This document shows, piece by piece, positions 51,552-59,567 of a stretch of DNA of 64,000 bases (the first letter of the stretch is position 1; the number at the start of each line of letters is the position of its first letter). The translations under genes were made by a program, and so were the position numbers. A model generated the notes under the pieces. The model had not been told where the DNA came from and did not search any database. It saw only the letters and a list, made by a program, of their open reading frames with translations. This DNA comes from Pedobacter ghigonis (GTDB lineage Bacteria > Bacteroidota > Bacteroidia > Sphingobacteriales > Sphingobacteriaceae), in the NCBI RefSeq assembly GCF_903166585.1, contig NZ_CAESCM010000017.1:1-64000 (forward strand). Reading direction: 5' to 3'.

Positions 51552-52619
51552 ATGCAAAGTGCGAAACAAAAAATAATGACGATCAATTTTTCGAAAAAGT
51601 GGATAAAAGTAACCCTGCATATTTTGGTATGGGTAGTTTTAATTACCCTCCCTTACATCATCAATTTAAACAGGAGCCGCCCGCCTCATCAGTTGACCAG
51701 ATTTCAGGAACTCCAGTTTTTAAGGCTCAATTTCATCAGCTATTTTTACTGGATCGCTATTTTTTACCTCAACAGCTTTGTGCTGATTCCAAAATTCTTC
51801 TACCCAAAAAAATACATTCTTTATGCTTTAGGTTTTATTTGTAGCCTGCTTCTGGCTATTGTTATCCATGCCATCCTCTTTAAAATCCTCCTGCCCGATT
51901 TCAGTTTCAACCTTGGCCGAACCCTGTGGTTTAATACACCTACTTTTTTATTAACCATGGCAGCAAGTACAGCTTTTACCATGATTGCCGACCGGATTTT
52001 GGAAGAGAAAAGAACTTTACAGCGCGAGCAGGAAAACATGAAAACAGAGCTTTCCTTTTTACGTTCGCAGATTAGTCCGCATTTTATTTTCAATGTTTTA
52101 AATAATATTGTGGCACTCGTACGTCTAAAAAGCGATGAGCTTGAGCCTACAGTAATTAAGCTATCAGGTTTAATGCAATATATGCTGTACGAAACTGACG
52201 AGGAAAAAGTATCGCTCAAAACAGAAACTGAATACCTGCAGGCTTACATCGACCTGCAAAAACAGCGTTTTGGCAAAAAAGTAGATATCGAAACCCATAT
52301 CGATATTGAAAGTGATTTTGATGAGATTGAACCCATGCTCCTTATTCCCTTTATCGAAAATGCCTTTAAACATGGGGTTGGCATGATTGAAAACCCGCAG
52401 ATTTTAATTAATTTAAAAACAGAAGATGATATTTTAACGTTTGAAGTTAAAAACAAGTTTAATCCGGAGAAAAATGAAATTAAAGATCCTTCTTCGGGAA
52501 TTGGCCTGCCAAATGTAACCCGAAGATTAAATTTACTATACAAAAACCAGCACCAGCTAAACATTGATAAAACAAATAACTGGTATAATGTAAGTTTAAC
52601 GCTAAAATTAACCACATGA
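51552..52619 (+). CDS. LytS/YehU-type sensor histidine kinase
   Basis: Membrane kinase of 355 residues. Four N-terminal membrane spans (VTLHILVWVVLITLPYIINL, FISYFYWIAIFYLNSFVLIP, YILYALGFICSLLLAIVIHA, PTFLLTMAASTAFTMIADRI) lead to a short coiled coil and the His_kinase domain with phospho-acceptor His in FLRSQISPHFIFNVLNNIVA. The ATP-binding part has LLIPFIENAFKHGVG and DPSSGIGLPNVTRRLNLLY. The start at 51552 could instead be the ATG at 51576. It overlaps the LytTR regulator gene by four bases (ATGA). Together they probably sense a signal that induces the efflux genes in front of them. Confidence 0.92.
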   Translation: MQSAKQKIMTINFSKKWIKVTLHILVWVVLITLPYIINLNRSRPPHQLTRFQELQFLRLNFISYFYWIAIFYLNSFVLIPKFFYPKKYILYALGFICSLLLAIVIHAILFKILLPDFSFNLGRTLWFNTPTFLLTMAASTAFTMIADRILEEKRTLQREQENMKTELSFLRSQISPHFIFNVLNNIVALVRLKSDELEPTVIKLSGLMQYMLYETDEEKVSLKTETEYLQAYIDLQKQRFGKKVDIETHIDIESDFDEIEPMLLIPFIENAFKHGVGMIENPQILINLKTEDDILTFEVKNKFNPEKNEIKDPSSGIGLPNVTRRLNLLYKNQHQLNIDKTNNWYNVSLTLKLTT

Positions 52620-53314
52620 TAAAGTGTTTAGCCATTGATGATGAGCCTTTAGCCCTGCAATTACTGGCTGATAACATTAGCCGGATACCTTTTTTACAAC
52701 TGGTGGCCAGTTGCGATGATGCTTTTGCAGCCAACAAAATTATGCAGGAACAAGCTATCGATCTTATTTTTATTGATATTCAAATGCCAGGGATAACCGG
52801 CTTACAGTTTATTCAAAGCCTGGTTAAAAAACCCATGGTGATTATTGTTACCGCTTACAAACAGTATGCACTTGATGGTTTTGCTTTGGATGTGGTAGAT
52901 TACCTGATGAAACCGGTTTCGCTTGACCGTTTTATGAAAGCCTGCAATAAAGCCAAAGACCTCTTCGGACTCATGCAGGCAGCCGGGCAAAACAACCAGG
53001 CCAGGCAAGATTATATGTTTGTAAATGTTGGCTACAGCCTGATGAAGATTAACTTTAGTGAGATTACTTACATCGAGGGCCTTAAAGATTACATCCAGAT
53101 TCATTTAGATACCAATCCCAGAGCGGCTGTTGTACGCATGAGTATGAAAAGCATGGAAGAACAATTGCCGCAAAACTTTGAAAGAATACACAAATCTTTC
53201 GTTATAAATACCGATAAGGTTACCTCAATCCGTAAAAATGCAGTATTTATCGGCGAAAAAGAAATACCTGTAAGCGAAAGCTATAAACAGGCTATCGAAA
53301 AGCTACTTAAATAA
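52616..53314 (+). CDS. LytTR-family response regulator
   Basis: DNA-binding response regulator of 232 residues. The receiver domain (1-120) has the acidic pocket KCLAIDDEPLALQLL, the phosphorylated Asp in DLIFIDIQMPGITGLQFIQ and the Lys in VVDYLMKPVSLDRFMKA. A LytTR domain (about 135-232) follows with NVGYSLMKINFSEITYIEGL, RMSMKSMEEQLPQNFERIHK and FVINTDKVTSI. It is the last gene of the tolC-macAB-kinase-regulator run, and a hairpin terminator follows. The target sites (usually imperfect direct repeats upstream of the regulated genes) were not identified. Confidence 0.94.
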   Translation: MIKCLAIDDEPLALQLLADNISRIPFLQLVASCDDAFAANKIMQEQAIDLIFIDIQMPGITGLQFIQSLVKKPMVIIVTAYKQYALDGFALDVVDYLMKPVSLDRFMKACNKAKDLFGLMQAAGQNNQARQDYMFVNVGYSLMKINFSEITYIEGLKDYIQIHLDTNPRAAVVRMSMKSMEEQLPQNFERIHKSFVINTDKVTSIRKNAVFIGEKEIPVSESYKQAIEKLLK

Positions 53315-53373
53315 TTGAGTGTTCCCGATTATTAAAAAATCTGACAATCACAATCACGCATCCAAAAAACAAA

Positions 53374-53414
53374 AAGCATCAATTAAGGCTCCTGTTAAGC
53401 TTTAATTGATGCTT
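53374..53414. terminator. Bidirectional terminator between regulator and unknown gene
   Basis: AAGCATCAATTAA (53374-53386) pairs with TTAATTGATGCTT (53402-53414). The minus strand continues with TTTTTGTTTTTTGG, so it best serves the minus-strand gene ending at 53443; it can also end the efflux operon on plus. Confidence 0.8.
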
Positions 53415-53442
53415 CTGTAAAAGTTAAATCTTATTGATCTTG

Positions 53443-54759
53443 CTAAACGGTTTTCACTTCGTTTTCGGCATAATCCTCTATATCAGTAATATAACCGTTA
53501 ACCAGCAAGAAATCAAACAAAGGTTTAGCATCTGGTGTAACCGGCATATTGGTGGTATTAATTACCTGATTGGTCTTTTTATCTAAGAACGGGTAAGCAA
53601 ATAAACGTACATTGGTATTAAACATATCGTTTACATAGCTTAATAACTGCCCCGAGTAATTATCGCCTTTAAAATTCGACGAATTAAATACAAATTTTAA
53701 GTTATTGATGTTGGTGGCTAAACCTACACTTTTCGGTTTACAACGTGCCAGATACTTGGCCAACCGGTTATGGCGGGTAAAGTTCGATACGATAACAATG
53801 TTTCCGGTATCGCACATTTCCTGCGTACGTTTAGCTACGGCAACCAGGTCAATATCATCAGGGGTTTCGTGTGCATCGGTTAATACATTGGTTAATAAAA
53901 CCTCAATCATTACCGCAAGATTACCTTCTTCTACTTTATTGGTACGCTTAAACTGATCGGTTGCTTTGTTGAACAAACTAAAGTTAGGCAAAGATTTCTG
54001 ACCGTATTTGGTCCTTAAAATCATGATATCCTTCTTGTACAAGAGATCTTTTGCCTGACGTGGATGTGCATCTGCATCAAAAATTGCTGCTGCCGAGAAA
54101 TCTTTCATAATCATGTACAGATTAAGCAAAATATTGTCGACACCTTCAAATGCAGGTCCTTTAACGGAAATTAAATCGATTTCTACCGAATCAATTGTTA
54201 AGTTATCAGCCAGCGATTCGACCATTAACTTAGGGTCCTGACAATGGTAAAAGGCGGCATAAACCAGATTCACTCCGATAATACCCAAAACACGTTGTTG
54301 CATGTTTACATCTGTATCGAGTAAACGAACGTGGAAAAAAATCTCGTTTGGTAAACCTCCCGGCTCATTCTGGAAACAAATACCAACCCAACCATGCGGC
54401 TCGTTAGTACGTTTATAATTTAAGGTTGTTACCGTGTCGGCAAAAGCAAAAAAAGTACGGCTTTCGTATTTTTCGCCCGATAAACGTTCGGTTAATAAAC
54501 CAAATTCATGATCGAGCATTTGTAAAAGCCTGTTCTGACTAACATAACGGCCATTAGCCTCGGCTCCGTAAATGGCATCACTAAAGGTCATATCGTAAGC
54601 CGACATGGTTTTAGCCACCGTTCCAGATGCTGCACCGGCATTAAAAAAGTTCCGCGAAACTTCCTGACCTGCACCTATTTCGGCAAAAGTGCCATAAATA
54701 CGAGGGTCAAGGTTTATTTTAAGTGCTTTACGCTTCGTATCCAGAATTTCTCTCTCCAT
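53443..54759 (-). CDS. Conserved protein of unknown function (nicotinate-nucleotide-transferase-like by database habit)
   Basis: Protein of 438 residues, well conserved in Bacteroidota, without signal peptide. It starts MEREILDTKRKALKINLDPR and continues IYGTFAEIGAGQEVSRNFFN and AASGTVAKTMSAYDMTFSDA, strongly conserved text in this family. Related entries carry labels such as TonB-dependent receptor or nicotinate-nucleotide adenylyltransferase; neither fits, since there is no barrel, no signal peptide and no HxGH motif. I cannot name a function. I chose ATG 54759 because a -7 box (54764-54771) ends four bases before it; the longer frame to 54774 would start inside or before the promoter. Followed by a terminator. 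Confidence 0.8.
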   Translation of the reverse strand: MEREILDTKRKALKINLDPRIYGTFAEIGAGQEVSRNFFNAGAASGTVAKTMSAYDMTFSDAIYGAEANGRYVSQNRLLQMLDHEFGLLTERLSGEKYESRTFFAFADTVTTLNYKRTNEPHGWVGICFQNEPGGLPNEIFFHVRLLDTDVNMQQRVLGIIGVNLVYAAFYHCQDPKLMVESLADNLTIDSVEIDLISVKGPAFEGVDNILLNLYMIMKDFSAAAIFDADAHPRQAKDLLYKKDIMILRTKYGQKSLPNFSLFNKATDQFKRTNKVEEGNLAVMIEVLLTNVLTDAHETPDDIDLVAVAKRTQEMCDTGNIVIVSNFTRHNRLAKYLARCKPKSVGLATNINNLKFVFNSSNFKGDNYSGQLLSYVNDMFNTNVRLFAYPFLDKKTNQVINTTNMPVTPDAKPLFDFLLVNGYITDIEDYAENEVKTV

Positions 54760-54763
54760 GGCG

Positions 54764-54771
54764 CAAAAGTA
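54764..54771 (-). promoter_or_regulatory. -7 box TACTTTTG just before the unknown-function gene
   Basis: On the minus strand TACTTTTG is followed by CGCC and then ATG (54759). This is the same octamer and nearly the same spacing as at ribD. It implies transcription starting at the start codon. No clear -33 TTTG at the standard spacing. Confidence 0.5.
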
Positions 54772-54863
54772 CAAAATTTTGAGATTAAGCTAATTTTAAG
54801 TCTGTAACTTAAAATCAATCTAAATACCGAAATTCTCAGATGGGCTCCCAATAGCGCTAAAAA

Positions 54864-54895
54864 ATAAGGTTAATGCCATCCAGCATTAACCTTAT
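54864..54895 (-). terminator. Terminator after hsp20
   Basis: ATAAGGTTAATGC (54864-54876) pairs perfectly with GCATTAACCTTAT (54883-54895). On the minus strand the stem is followed by TTTTTAGCGC, 51 bases after the Hsp20 stop codon. Confidence 0.85.
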
Positions 54896-54946
54896 AAAAC
54901 CTAAACTTAAACTATTATGAAAAACCCTCTTTCGAGAATATTTTGA

Positions 54947-55381
54947 TTACGATACTACAATTTCTTTGTGTTGTAATTTAGCATCGTCTTTTTTGCTGAT
55001 GTTGATACTTAAAATACCATCTTTATATTCGGCAGTAATTTTATCGCCATCGGCAGTATCTGGTAAATTGAATGATCTTGCAAATGAGCTGTAATCAAAC
55101 TCTTTACGGGTAAAATCTTTAGCTACCTGGGTTTCGTCTTTTTTAACTTCTGCCCAAACAGAAAGCGTATCTTTTTTTAAATTGATTTGAAAATCTTCTT
55201 TCTTTAAACCTGGTGCAGCCAATTCAATCACATAAGCAGTTTCACTTTCGTGAATATTTACATTTGGCGATTTATCAACCGCTTTGTTTTTAGTTATCGC
55301 ATCGCTAAACAATGAATCAAAAACATTGTTAAAGTAAGGAGCTGTGTTACGGGTTCTGTTGTTAAAATTTACAAGTGTCAT
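54947..55381 (-). CDS. Small heat shock protein (Hsp20/alpha-crystallin)
   Basis: ATP-independent chaperone of 144 residues. A variable N-terminus (MTLVNFNNRTRNTAPYFNNV ... VFDSLFSD) precedes an alpha-crystallin domain, about 40-135: PNVNIHESETAYVIELAAPG, LKKEDFQINLKKDTLSVWA, and the diagnostic closing strand YKDGILSINISKKDD. It lacks the usual IXI C-terminal motif in exact form, ending KEIVVS, where IVV may serve. Monocistronic, with a terminator downstream. It diverges from the thioesterase gene with 69 bases between. Confidence 0.94.
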   Translation of the reverse strand: MTLVNFNNRTRNTAPYFNNVFDSLFSDAITKNKAVDKSPNVNIHESETAYVIELAAPGLKKEDFQINLKKDTLSVWAEVKKDETQVAKDFTRKEFDYSSFARSFNLPDTADGDKITAEYKDGILSINISKKDDAKLQHKEIVVS

Positions 55382-55450
55382 ATCTCTAATTTTTTATTTT
55401 TTTAATTTGATAATACACCTTATTCAACTTACATACCAAACCATTTTTTT

Positions 55451-55939
55451 ATGATTTTTAAGACATTTTGGCAAAAACAAAACAAAACAAAAGACAAAAC
55501 GTCAGTTTTAAGCGGTTTTTCAGACAAATTCAACTATAAAACGGATGTACCTTTGCGCTTTATCGACTTCGATATGATGGGACACGTGAATAATTCCGTG
55601 TATTTCACCTATCTCGAAATTGCCAGAAGCCAGTATTGGGAAGAAATTATTAAATGGAACTGGAAACAAACCGGGATTGTAATTGCCCATGCCGAACTGG
55701 ATTACATTTTACCCATTTTACAGCACGATAAAATCGCCATTCATGTTAAAACATCAAGAATTGGTGACACCAGTTTCGATCTCGAATACCAGATCGTAAA
55801 ATTGAAAGGAAATGAAGAGATTATTTGCAGCAGGGGAAAAACTGTTTGTATTGCAATCGATTATGCCACCAAACGGCCAACAGCAATACCAGATGCAGAA
55901 AAACAGAAAATGCTGAGTTTTGAACAATTAACCTCCTGA
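55451..55939 (+). CDS. Acyl-CoA thioesterase (4HBT/YbgC-like hot-dog fold)
   Basis: Hot-dog-fold thioesterase of 162 residues. After a basic N-terminal extension of about 28 residues, the family core starts DVPLRFIDFDMMGHVNNSVY, containing the catalytic Asp and the HVNN motif, then FTYLEIARSQYWEEIIKWNW, ILPILQHDKIAIHVKTSRIG and FDLEYQIVK. It hydrolyses short-chain or branched acyl-CoA esters; the physiological substrate is unknown. Its stop codon is the first base of the terminator stem that follows. The N-terminal extension is unusual and might mean that translation starts further in. Confidence 0.88.
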   Translation: MIFKTFWQKQNKTKDKTSVLSGFSDKFNYKTDVPLRFIDFDMMGHVNNSVYFTYLEIARSQYWEEIIKWNWKQTGIVIAHAELDYILPILQHDKIAIHVKTSRIGDTSFDLEYQIVKLKGNEEIICSRGKTVCIAIDYATKRPTAIPDAEKQKMLSFEQLTS

Positions 55940-55991
55940 AAGAGTTGTCATTTCGAGCACAGTACTCCGCTCGAAATGACAACTCTTTTTT
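55939..55991 (+). terminator. 20-bp stem terminator built from the GTCATTTCGA repeat
   Basis: Perfect 20-bp stem, AAAGAGTTGTCATTTCGAGC (55939-55958) with GCTCGAAATGACAACTCTTT (55969-55988), loop ACAGTACTCC, and T residues to 55991. The arms carry the same GTCATTTCGAGC/GCTCGAAATGAC ends as the dispersed repeats at 22657 and 45203. It closes the thioesterase gene and stands 10 bases from the convergent oxidase stop. Confidence 0.92.
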
Positions 55992-56000
55992 GTATACCCG

Positions 56001-57416
56001 TTAAAGATTAGACACATCCGGCATTATTTTACCAGGGTTTAAAATTCCATTGGGATCGAAAACCTGTTTAATTCCACGCATTAAATTCAAATGAATTTCG
56101 GAATACTTGATTGGCATAAATTCTTTCTGTACCAAGCCAATCCCATGTTCACCAGATAAGGTACCACCCAGAGCTGTAGTGAGTTCAAAAATTTCGGCAA
56201 TACCAGATTTGAGTTTGGTTTTCCAATCTTCATCGCTCATTCCGGCTTTTATGATGTTTACGTGCAGGTTACCATCGCCGGCGTGCCCATAGCAAACGCT
56301 TTCAAAACCGTACCGGCCACCAATTTCCTTAATACCGTTTACCAGTTTAGGTAAAGCAGCGCGCGGCACAACAGTATCTTCTTCTTTGTAAACCGAATTT
56401 GATTTTACCGATTCGGCCATAGTTCTGCGCATACGCCAAAGCTCTTCTTTCTGGCTGGCAGTATCGGCAAACAAAACTTCCGTACATTTATGTTCTTCTA
56501 AAACGATATTGGTTTTTTCGCAGTTTTTAAAAATATCATCTAAATCATCGCCATCGAATTCAATCATCAGCAGAGCCGCAACATCATCTTTTAAATCAAA
56601 CTTAATATCGTCGAATTTAATTACCCACTCCACTCCTTTTCGTTCCATAAATTCTAAGGCCGATGGTGTTACTCCAGTCCTAAAAATAGCCGAAACTGCA
56701 GCACAGGCATCTTCGTTGGTACTAAAAGAGCCCATCATCAATACCGATTGTGAGGGTTTAGGCAATAGCTTGGTTACAATTTTGGTTACCACGCCTAAAG
56801 TGCCTTCCGAGCCAATCATCAGCTGAGTTAAATTATAACCCGAAGCATATTTTAAGGTATTGGCACCTGTCCAGATGATATCGCCGTTAGGTAAAACTAC
56901 CTCCAGGTTTAAAATATATTCGCGAATGGTACCGTATTTTACTACACGCGGTCCGCCCGAACCATGCGCTACATTACCGCCAATAAAGCAAGAACCCTTG
57001 CTGCTCGGATCGACCGGATACAGCAAGCCTTTTTCGGCAACAGCATTGATAAATTCTTCGGTAATTACACCTGGCTCAACAGTAGCCTGCAGATTTTCGG
57101 TATCAATATCTAAAATGGATTTAAATTTTTCCATCGATAAAGAAACGCCACCGTAAATGGGCAGAGCGGCACCACTTAAGCCTGTACCACCACCGCGGGG
57201 CGTTACCGGCACATGGTGAGCATTACAGATTTTTAAGAGAGCCGAAATTTCTTCGGGTGTAGTAGGTTTTACCACAACCTCGGGCTGGTAGCGCAAATCT
57301 TCGGTTTCGTCGTGACTATAGTTTTCTAAGCTTTCTGTATCGGTAAAAACCTTATCTGCACCAATTGCTGAGGTGATTTCTGCTAAAATTTCGGTATTTA
57401 TTTTGGTAAAATTCAT
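56001..57416 (-). CDS. FAD-linked oxidase (GlcD / D-lactate dehydrogenase-like)
   Basis: Flavoprotein of 471 residues in the FAD-binding PCMH/GlcD family, oxidising 2-hydroxy acids such as D-lactate or glycolate. Start chosen at ATG 57416 (MNFTKINTEILAEITSAIGA), one base from the folB stop; the frame extends 11 codons upstream into folB. The FAD domain (about 45-225) has VVVKPTTPEEISALLKICN, TPRGGGTGLSGAALPIYGGV and GSCFIGGNVAHGSGGPRVVK; the C-terminal FAD-oxidase domain ends GTLSGEHGIGLVQKEFMPIK ... FDPNGILNPGKIMP. No iron-sulfur (GlcF-like) gene is adjacent. It probably shares a transcript with folB. Confidence 0.92.
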   Translation of the reverse strand: MNFTKINTEILAEITSAIGADKVFTDTESLENYSHDETEDLRYQPEVVVKPTTPEEISALLKICNAHHVPVTPRGGGTGLSGAALPIYGGVSLSMEKFKSILDIDTENLQATVEPGVITEEFINAVAEKGLLYPVDPSSKGSCFIGGNVAHGSGGPRVVKYGTIREYILNLEVVLPNGDIIWTGANTLKYASGYNLTQLMIGSEGTLGVVTKIVTKLLPKPSQSVLMMGSFSTNEDACAAVSAIFRTGVTPSALEFMERKGVEWVIKFDDIKFDLKDDVAALLMIEFDGDDLDDIFKNCEKTNIVLEEHKCTEVLFADTASQKEELWRMRRTMAESVKSNSVYKEEDTVVPRAALPKLVNGIKEIGGRYGFESVCYGHAGDGNLHVNIIKAGMSDEDWKTKLKSGIAEIFELTTALGGTLSGEHGIGLVQKEFMPIKYSEIHLNLMRGIKQVFDPNGILNPGKIMPDVSNL

Positions 57417-57417
57417 T

Positions 57418-57786
57418 TTAATTGGCTGCTGAGTAACTAAGTTTAACAAAAGAATGGCCTATCTGTCCGGGCATTGGCGGATTAAGCTTTTTCATGCTTA
57501 CCTCTATCTTTTCTACAAAGGGATAAATTTCGATCACTTTAGAGATGATGTTATTCAAAACGGTTTCCAATAGCTTTTGGGTATTTTTCATTTCCGCCCT
57601 GATAATGCTGTTCAAATCTTCGTAATTAACGGTTTGCACCAGTTCATCATCAAATCCTACTGGCGTAAATTCGGTCGTTAAATCTATAATAAAATGATTT
57701 CCAGTCAATTGTTCTTCCGGATAATAGCCGTGCAAGGCAAAGCATTTTACATCTTTTAAAGCTACGGTTTGTTTTATGTGGCCCAT
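57418..57786 (-). CDS. folB: Dihydroneopterin aldolase
   Basis: Folate-pathway enzyme of 122 residues that cleaves 7,8-dihydroneopterin to hydroxymethyldihydropterin and glycolaldehyde. Characteristic segments: VALKDVKCFALHGYYPEEQL (family: ...L...GxHGVxxEEqxxgq), the Tyr/Glu region VQTVNYEDLNSIIRAEM, LLETVLNNIISKVIEIYPF, and IEVSMKKLNPPMPGQIGHSF with the catalytic Lys. A -7 box TAATTTTG is at 57804-57811 on the minus strand, 17 bases before the start, suggesting a short leader. It is the first gene of a folB-oxidase pair. Confidence 0.93.
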   Translation of the reverse strand: MGHIKQTVALKDVKCFALHGYYPEEQLTGNHFIIDLTTEFTPVGFDDELVQTVNYEDLNSIIRAEMKNTQKLLETVLNNIISKVIEIYPFVEKIEVSMKKLNPPMPGQIGHSFVKLSYSAAN

Positions 57787-57803
57787 CTATGTTTTGTATG
57801 TTG

Positions 57804-57811
57804 CAAAATTA
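57804..57811 (-). promoter_or_regulatory. -7 box TAATTTTG upstream of folB
   Basis: Exact TAnnTTTG on the minus strand, 17 bases before the folB start; predicted leader of about 12 bases. Confidence 0.4.
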
Positions 57812-57852
57812 AATTTTTATTCACGAATATAATGCCCATTGCCGTAAATTGT

Positions 57853-57860
57853 TACCTTTG
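57853..57860 (+). promoter_or_regulatory. -7 box TACCTTTG upstream of acyl-CoA dehydrogenase
   Basis: Exact TAnnTTTG on the plus strand, 38 bases before the ATG at 57899; predicted leader of about 33 bases. Divergent from the folB box 42 bases to the left. Confidence 0.4.
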
Positions 57861-57898
57861 AAATGAACCCAATTGCTTAACCAGATTAGTAAACAACC

Positions 57899-59089
57899 AT
57901 GAGCAAATCAGCAAAAAAAGACTTATACGAAGCGCCAGACTATTATTTATTGGACGAATTGTTAACCGATGAGCATAAACTAATCCGTGCAACAGCGCGC
58001 GAATGGGTAAAAAAAGAAGTAAGCCCTATTATTGAAGATTATGCCCAAAGAGCCGAATTTCCCAAACATTTAATAAAAGGATTGGCTGATATAGGTGCTT
58101 TTGGTCCGACTATTCCGGTTGAATATGGGGGCGCAGGTTTAGATTATACCGCCTACGGCATTTTAATGCAGGAAATAGAGCGTGGCGATTCGGGTATCCG
58201 TTCTACCGCATCTGTTCAGGGCTCTTTAGTTATGTACCCGATTTATGCTTATGGTACAGAAGAACAGCGTAAAAAATACCTGCCTAAACTGGCCAGTGGC
58301 GAAATGATGGGTTGTTTTGGCTTAACCGAACCTGATCATGGTTCGAATCCGGGCGGCATGGTAACCAACATTAAAGATGCAGGGAGCCATTATATTTTAA
58401 ATGGAGCTAAAATGTGGATCAGCAATGCACCCTTTGCCGATATTGCAGTAGTTTGGGCGAAAGATGAAGCCGGTAAAATCAGGGGAATGGTTGTTGAGCG
58501 TGGCATGGAAGGTTTTTCTACTCCCGAAACACACAATAAATGGAGCTTAAGGGCTTCGGCCACAGGCGAACTGGTATTTGATAACGTGCAAATCCCGAAA
58601 GAAAATGTTTTCCCCGAAATAAGCGGACTCAAAGGGCCCCTGGGCTGCTTAAACCAGGCACGTTACGGCATTGCCTGGGGTGCATTAGGCGCAGCGATGG
58701 ATTGTTACGATACTGCGCTACGTTATTCGAAAGAGCGCGTACAGTTTGGTAAGCCTATTGGTGGTTTCCAGCTTCAGCAGAAAAAACTGGCTGAAATGGT
58801 TACCGAAATTACCAAAGGTCAGCTTTTGGTTTGGCGTTTGGGTACACTGAAAAGCGAAAACCGTGCAACTGCCGAACAGATATCGATGGCAAAAAGAAAC
58901 AGTGTAGAAATTGCCCTGGATATTGCCCGTAACGCCCGCCAGATGCTTGGTGGAATGGGTATTACAGGCGAATACTCGATTATGCGTCACATGATGAATT
59001 TAGAATCTGTTGTAACCTACGAAGGCACTCATGATATACACTTACTGATTACCGGAATGGATGTAACCGGATTAAACGCCTTTAAATAA
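57899..59089 (+). CDS. Glutaryl-CoA-dehydrogenase-like acyl-CoA dehydrogenase
   Basis: FAD enzyme of 396 residues, most like glutaryl-CoA dehydrogenase (GcdH), which oxidises and decarboxylates glutaryl-CoA to crotonyl-CoA in lysine and tryptophan breakdown. Acyl-CoA dehydrogenase landmarks: MGCFGLTEPDHGSNPGGMVT (FAD/substrate strand), KMWISNAPFADIAVVWAKDE, YSKERVQFGKPIGGFQLQQK, RNARQMLGGMGITGEYSIM, and the catalytic Glu in TYEGTHDIHLLITGMDVTG, which is the GcdH form. No electron-transfer flavoprotein gene is nearby. Single gene, followed by a small SRPBCC gene. Confidence 0.9.
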   Translation: MSKSAKKDLYEAPDYYLLDELLTDEHKLIRATAREWVKKEVSPIIEDYAQRAEFPKHLIKGLADIGAFGPTIPVEYGGAGLDYTAYGILMQEIERGDSGIRSTASVQGSLVMYPIYAYGTEEQRKKYLPKLASGEMMGCFGLTEPDHGSNPGGMVTNIKDAGSHYILNGAKMWISNAPFADIAVVWAKDEAGKIRGMVVERGMEGFSTPETHNKWSLRASATGELVFDNVQIPKENVFPEISGLKGPLGCLNQARYGIAWGALGAAMDCYDTALRYSKERVQFGKPIGGFQLQQKKLAEMVTEITKGQLLVWRLGTLKSENRATAEQISMAKRNSVEIALDIARNARQMLGGMGITGEYSIMRHMMNLESVVTYEGTHDIHLLITGMDVTGLNAFK

Positions 59090-59172
59090 AACGAACTTTT
59101 ATCATAACAATTACAACATCTTAACTTTACATAAATCACCTTACTTTTACAATTTATAGTCTAAAATATTTT

Positions 59173-59550
59173 ATGGATTTTAAAAAATATACCTATATAT
59201 CCGCACCACCAGAAGAAGTTTATTTAGCACTTACCAAAGAAACCAGTATTAAATTATGGACTGGTGCCGAAGTTGAGTTTGAAGAAGTACCTGAAACTGA
59301 ATTTTCTTTTTGGGATGGAGATATTACAGGAAAAAATATTGAATTTATTTACGGCAAGCAGATTGTACAGCAATGGTATTTTGGCGAAGATAACGAGCCT
59401 TCTATTGTAACCATAAAACTGCACGAAGATAAAAAAGGTACTTCATTGGAATTTAAGCAAACCAATATTCCTGATGAAGATTATAAAGATTTCACTGAAG
59501 GGATCCAGGCATATTTCCTGGGTGGATTGGTAGATTTCTTTGACGAATAG
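59173..59550 (+). CDS. SRPBCC/AHSA1-like domain protein
   Basis: Cytoplasmic protein of 125 residues with a START-like (SRPBCC, activator-of-Hsp90-ATPase-1 type) fold. It begins MDFKKYTYISAPPEEVYLAL, then strands around LWTGAEVEFEEVPETEFSFW, EFIYGKQIVQQWYFGEDNEP and a C-terminal helix EGIQAYFLGGLVDFFDE. Such proteins bind hydrophobic ligands or act as co-chaperones; no specific role is inferred. It precedes the interrupted lipoprotein gene by 17 bases on the same strand, so the two may be one transcript. Confidence 0.82.
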   Translation: MDFKKYTYISAPPEEVYLALTKETSIKLWTGAEVEFEEVPETEFSFWDGDITGKNIEFIYGKQIVQQWYFGEDNEPSIVTIKLHEDKKGTSLEFKQTNIPDEDYKDFTEGIQAYFLGGLVDFFDE

Positions 59551-59567
59551 ATCAGATAAACAAAAAA

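Noticed and set aside
51821..52219. Minus-strand 132-codon frame opposite the LytS-type kinase
   Set aside because: Antisense shadow of a clear kinase gene, without its own features.
58341..58356. GGTTCGAATCC, a tRNA T-loop-like string
   Set aside because: It lies inside the acyl-CoA dehydrogenase gene (DHGSNPGG) and no acceptor, D or anticodon arms fit around it.
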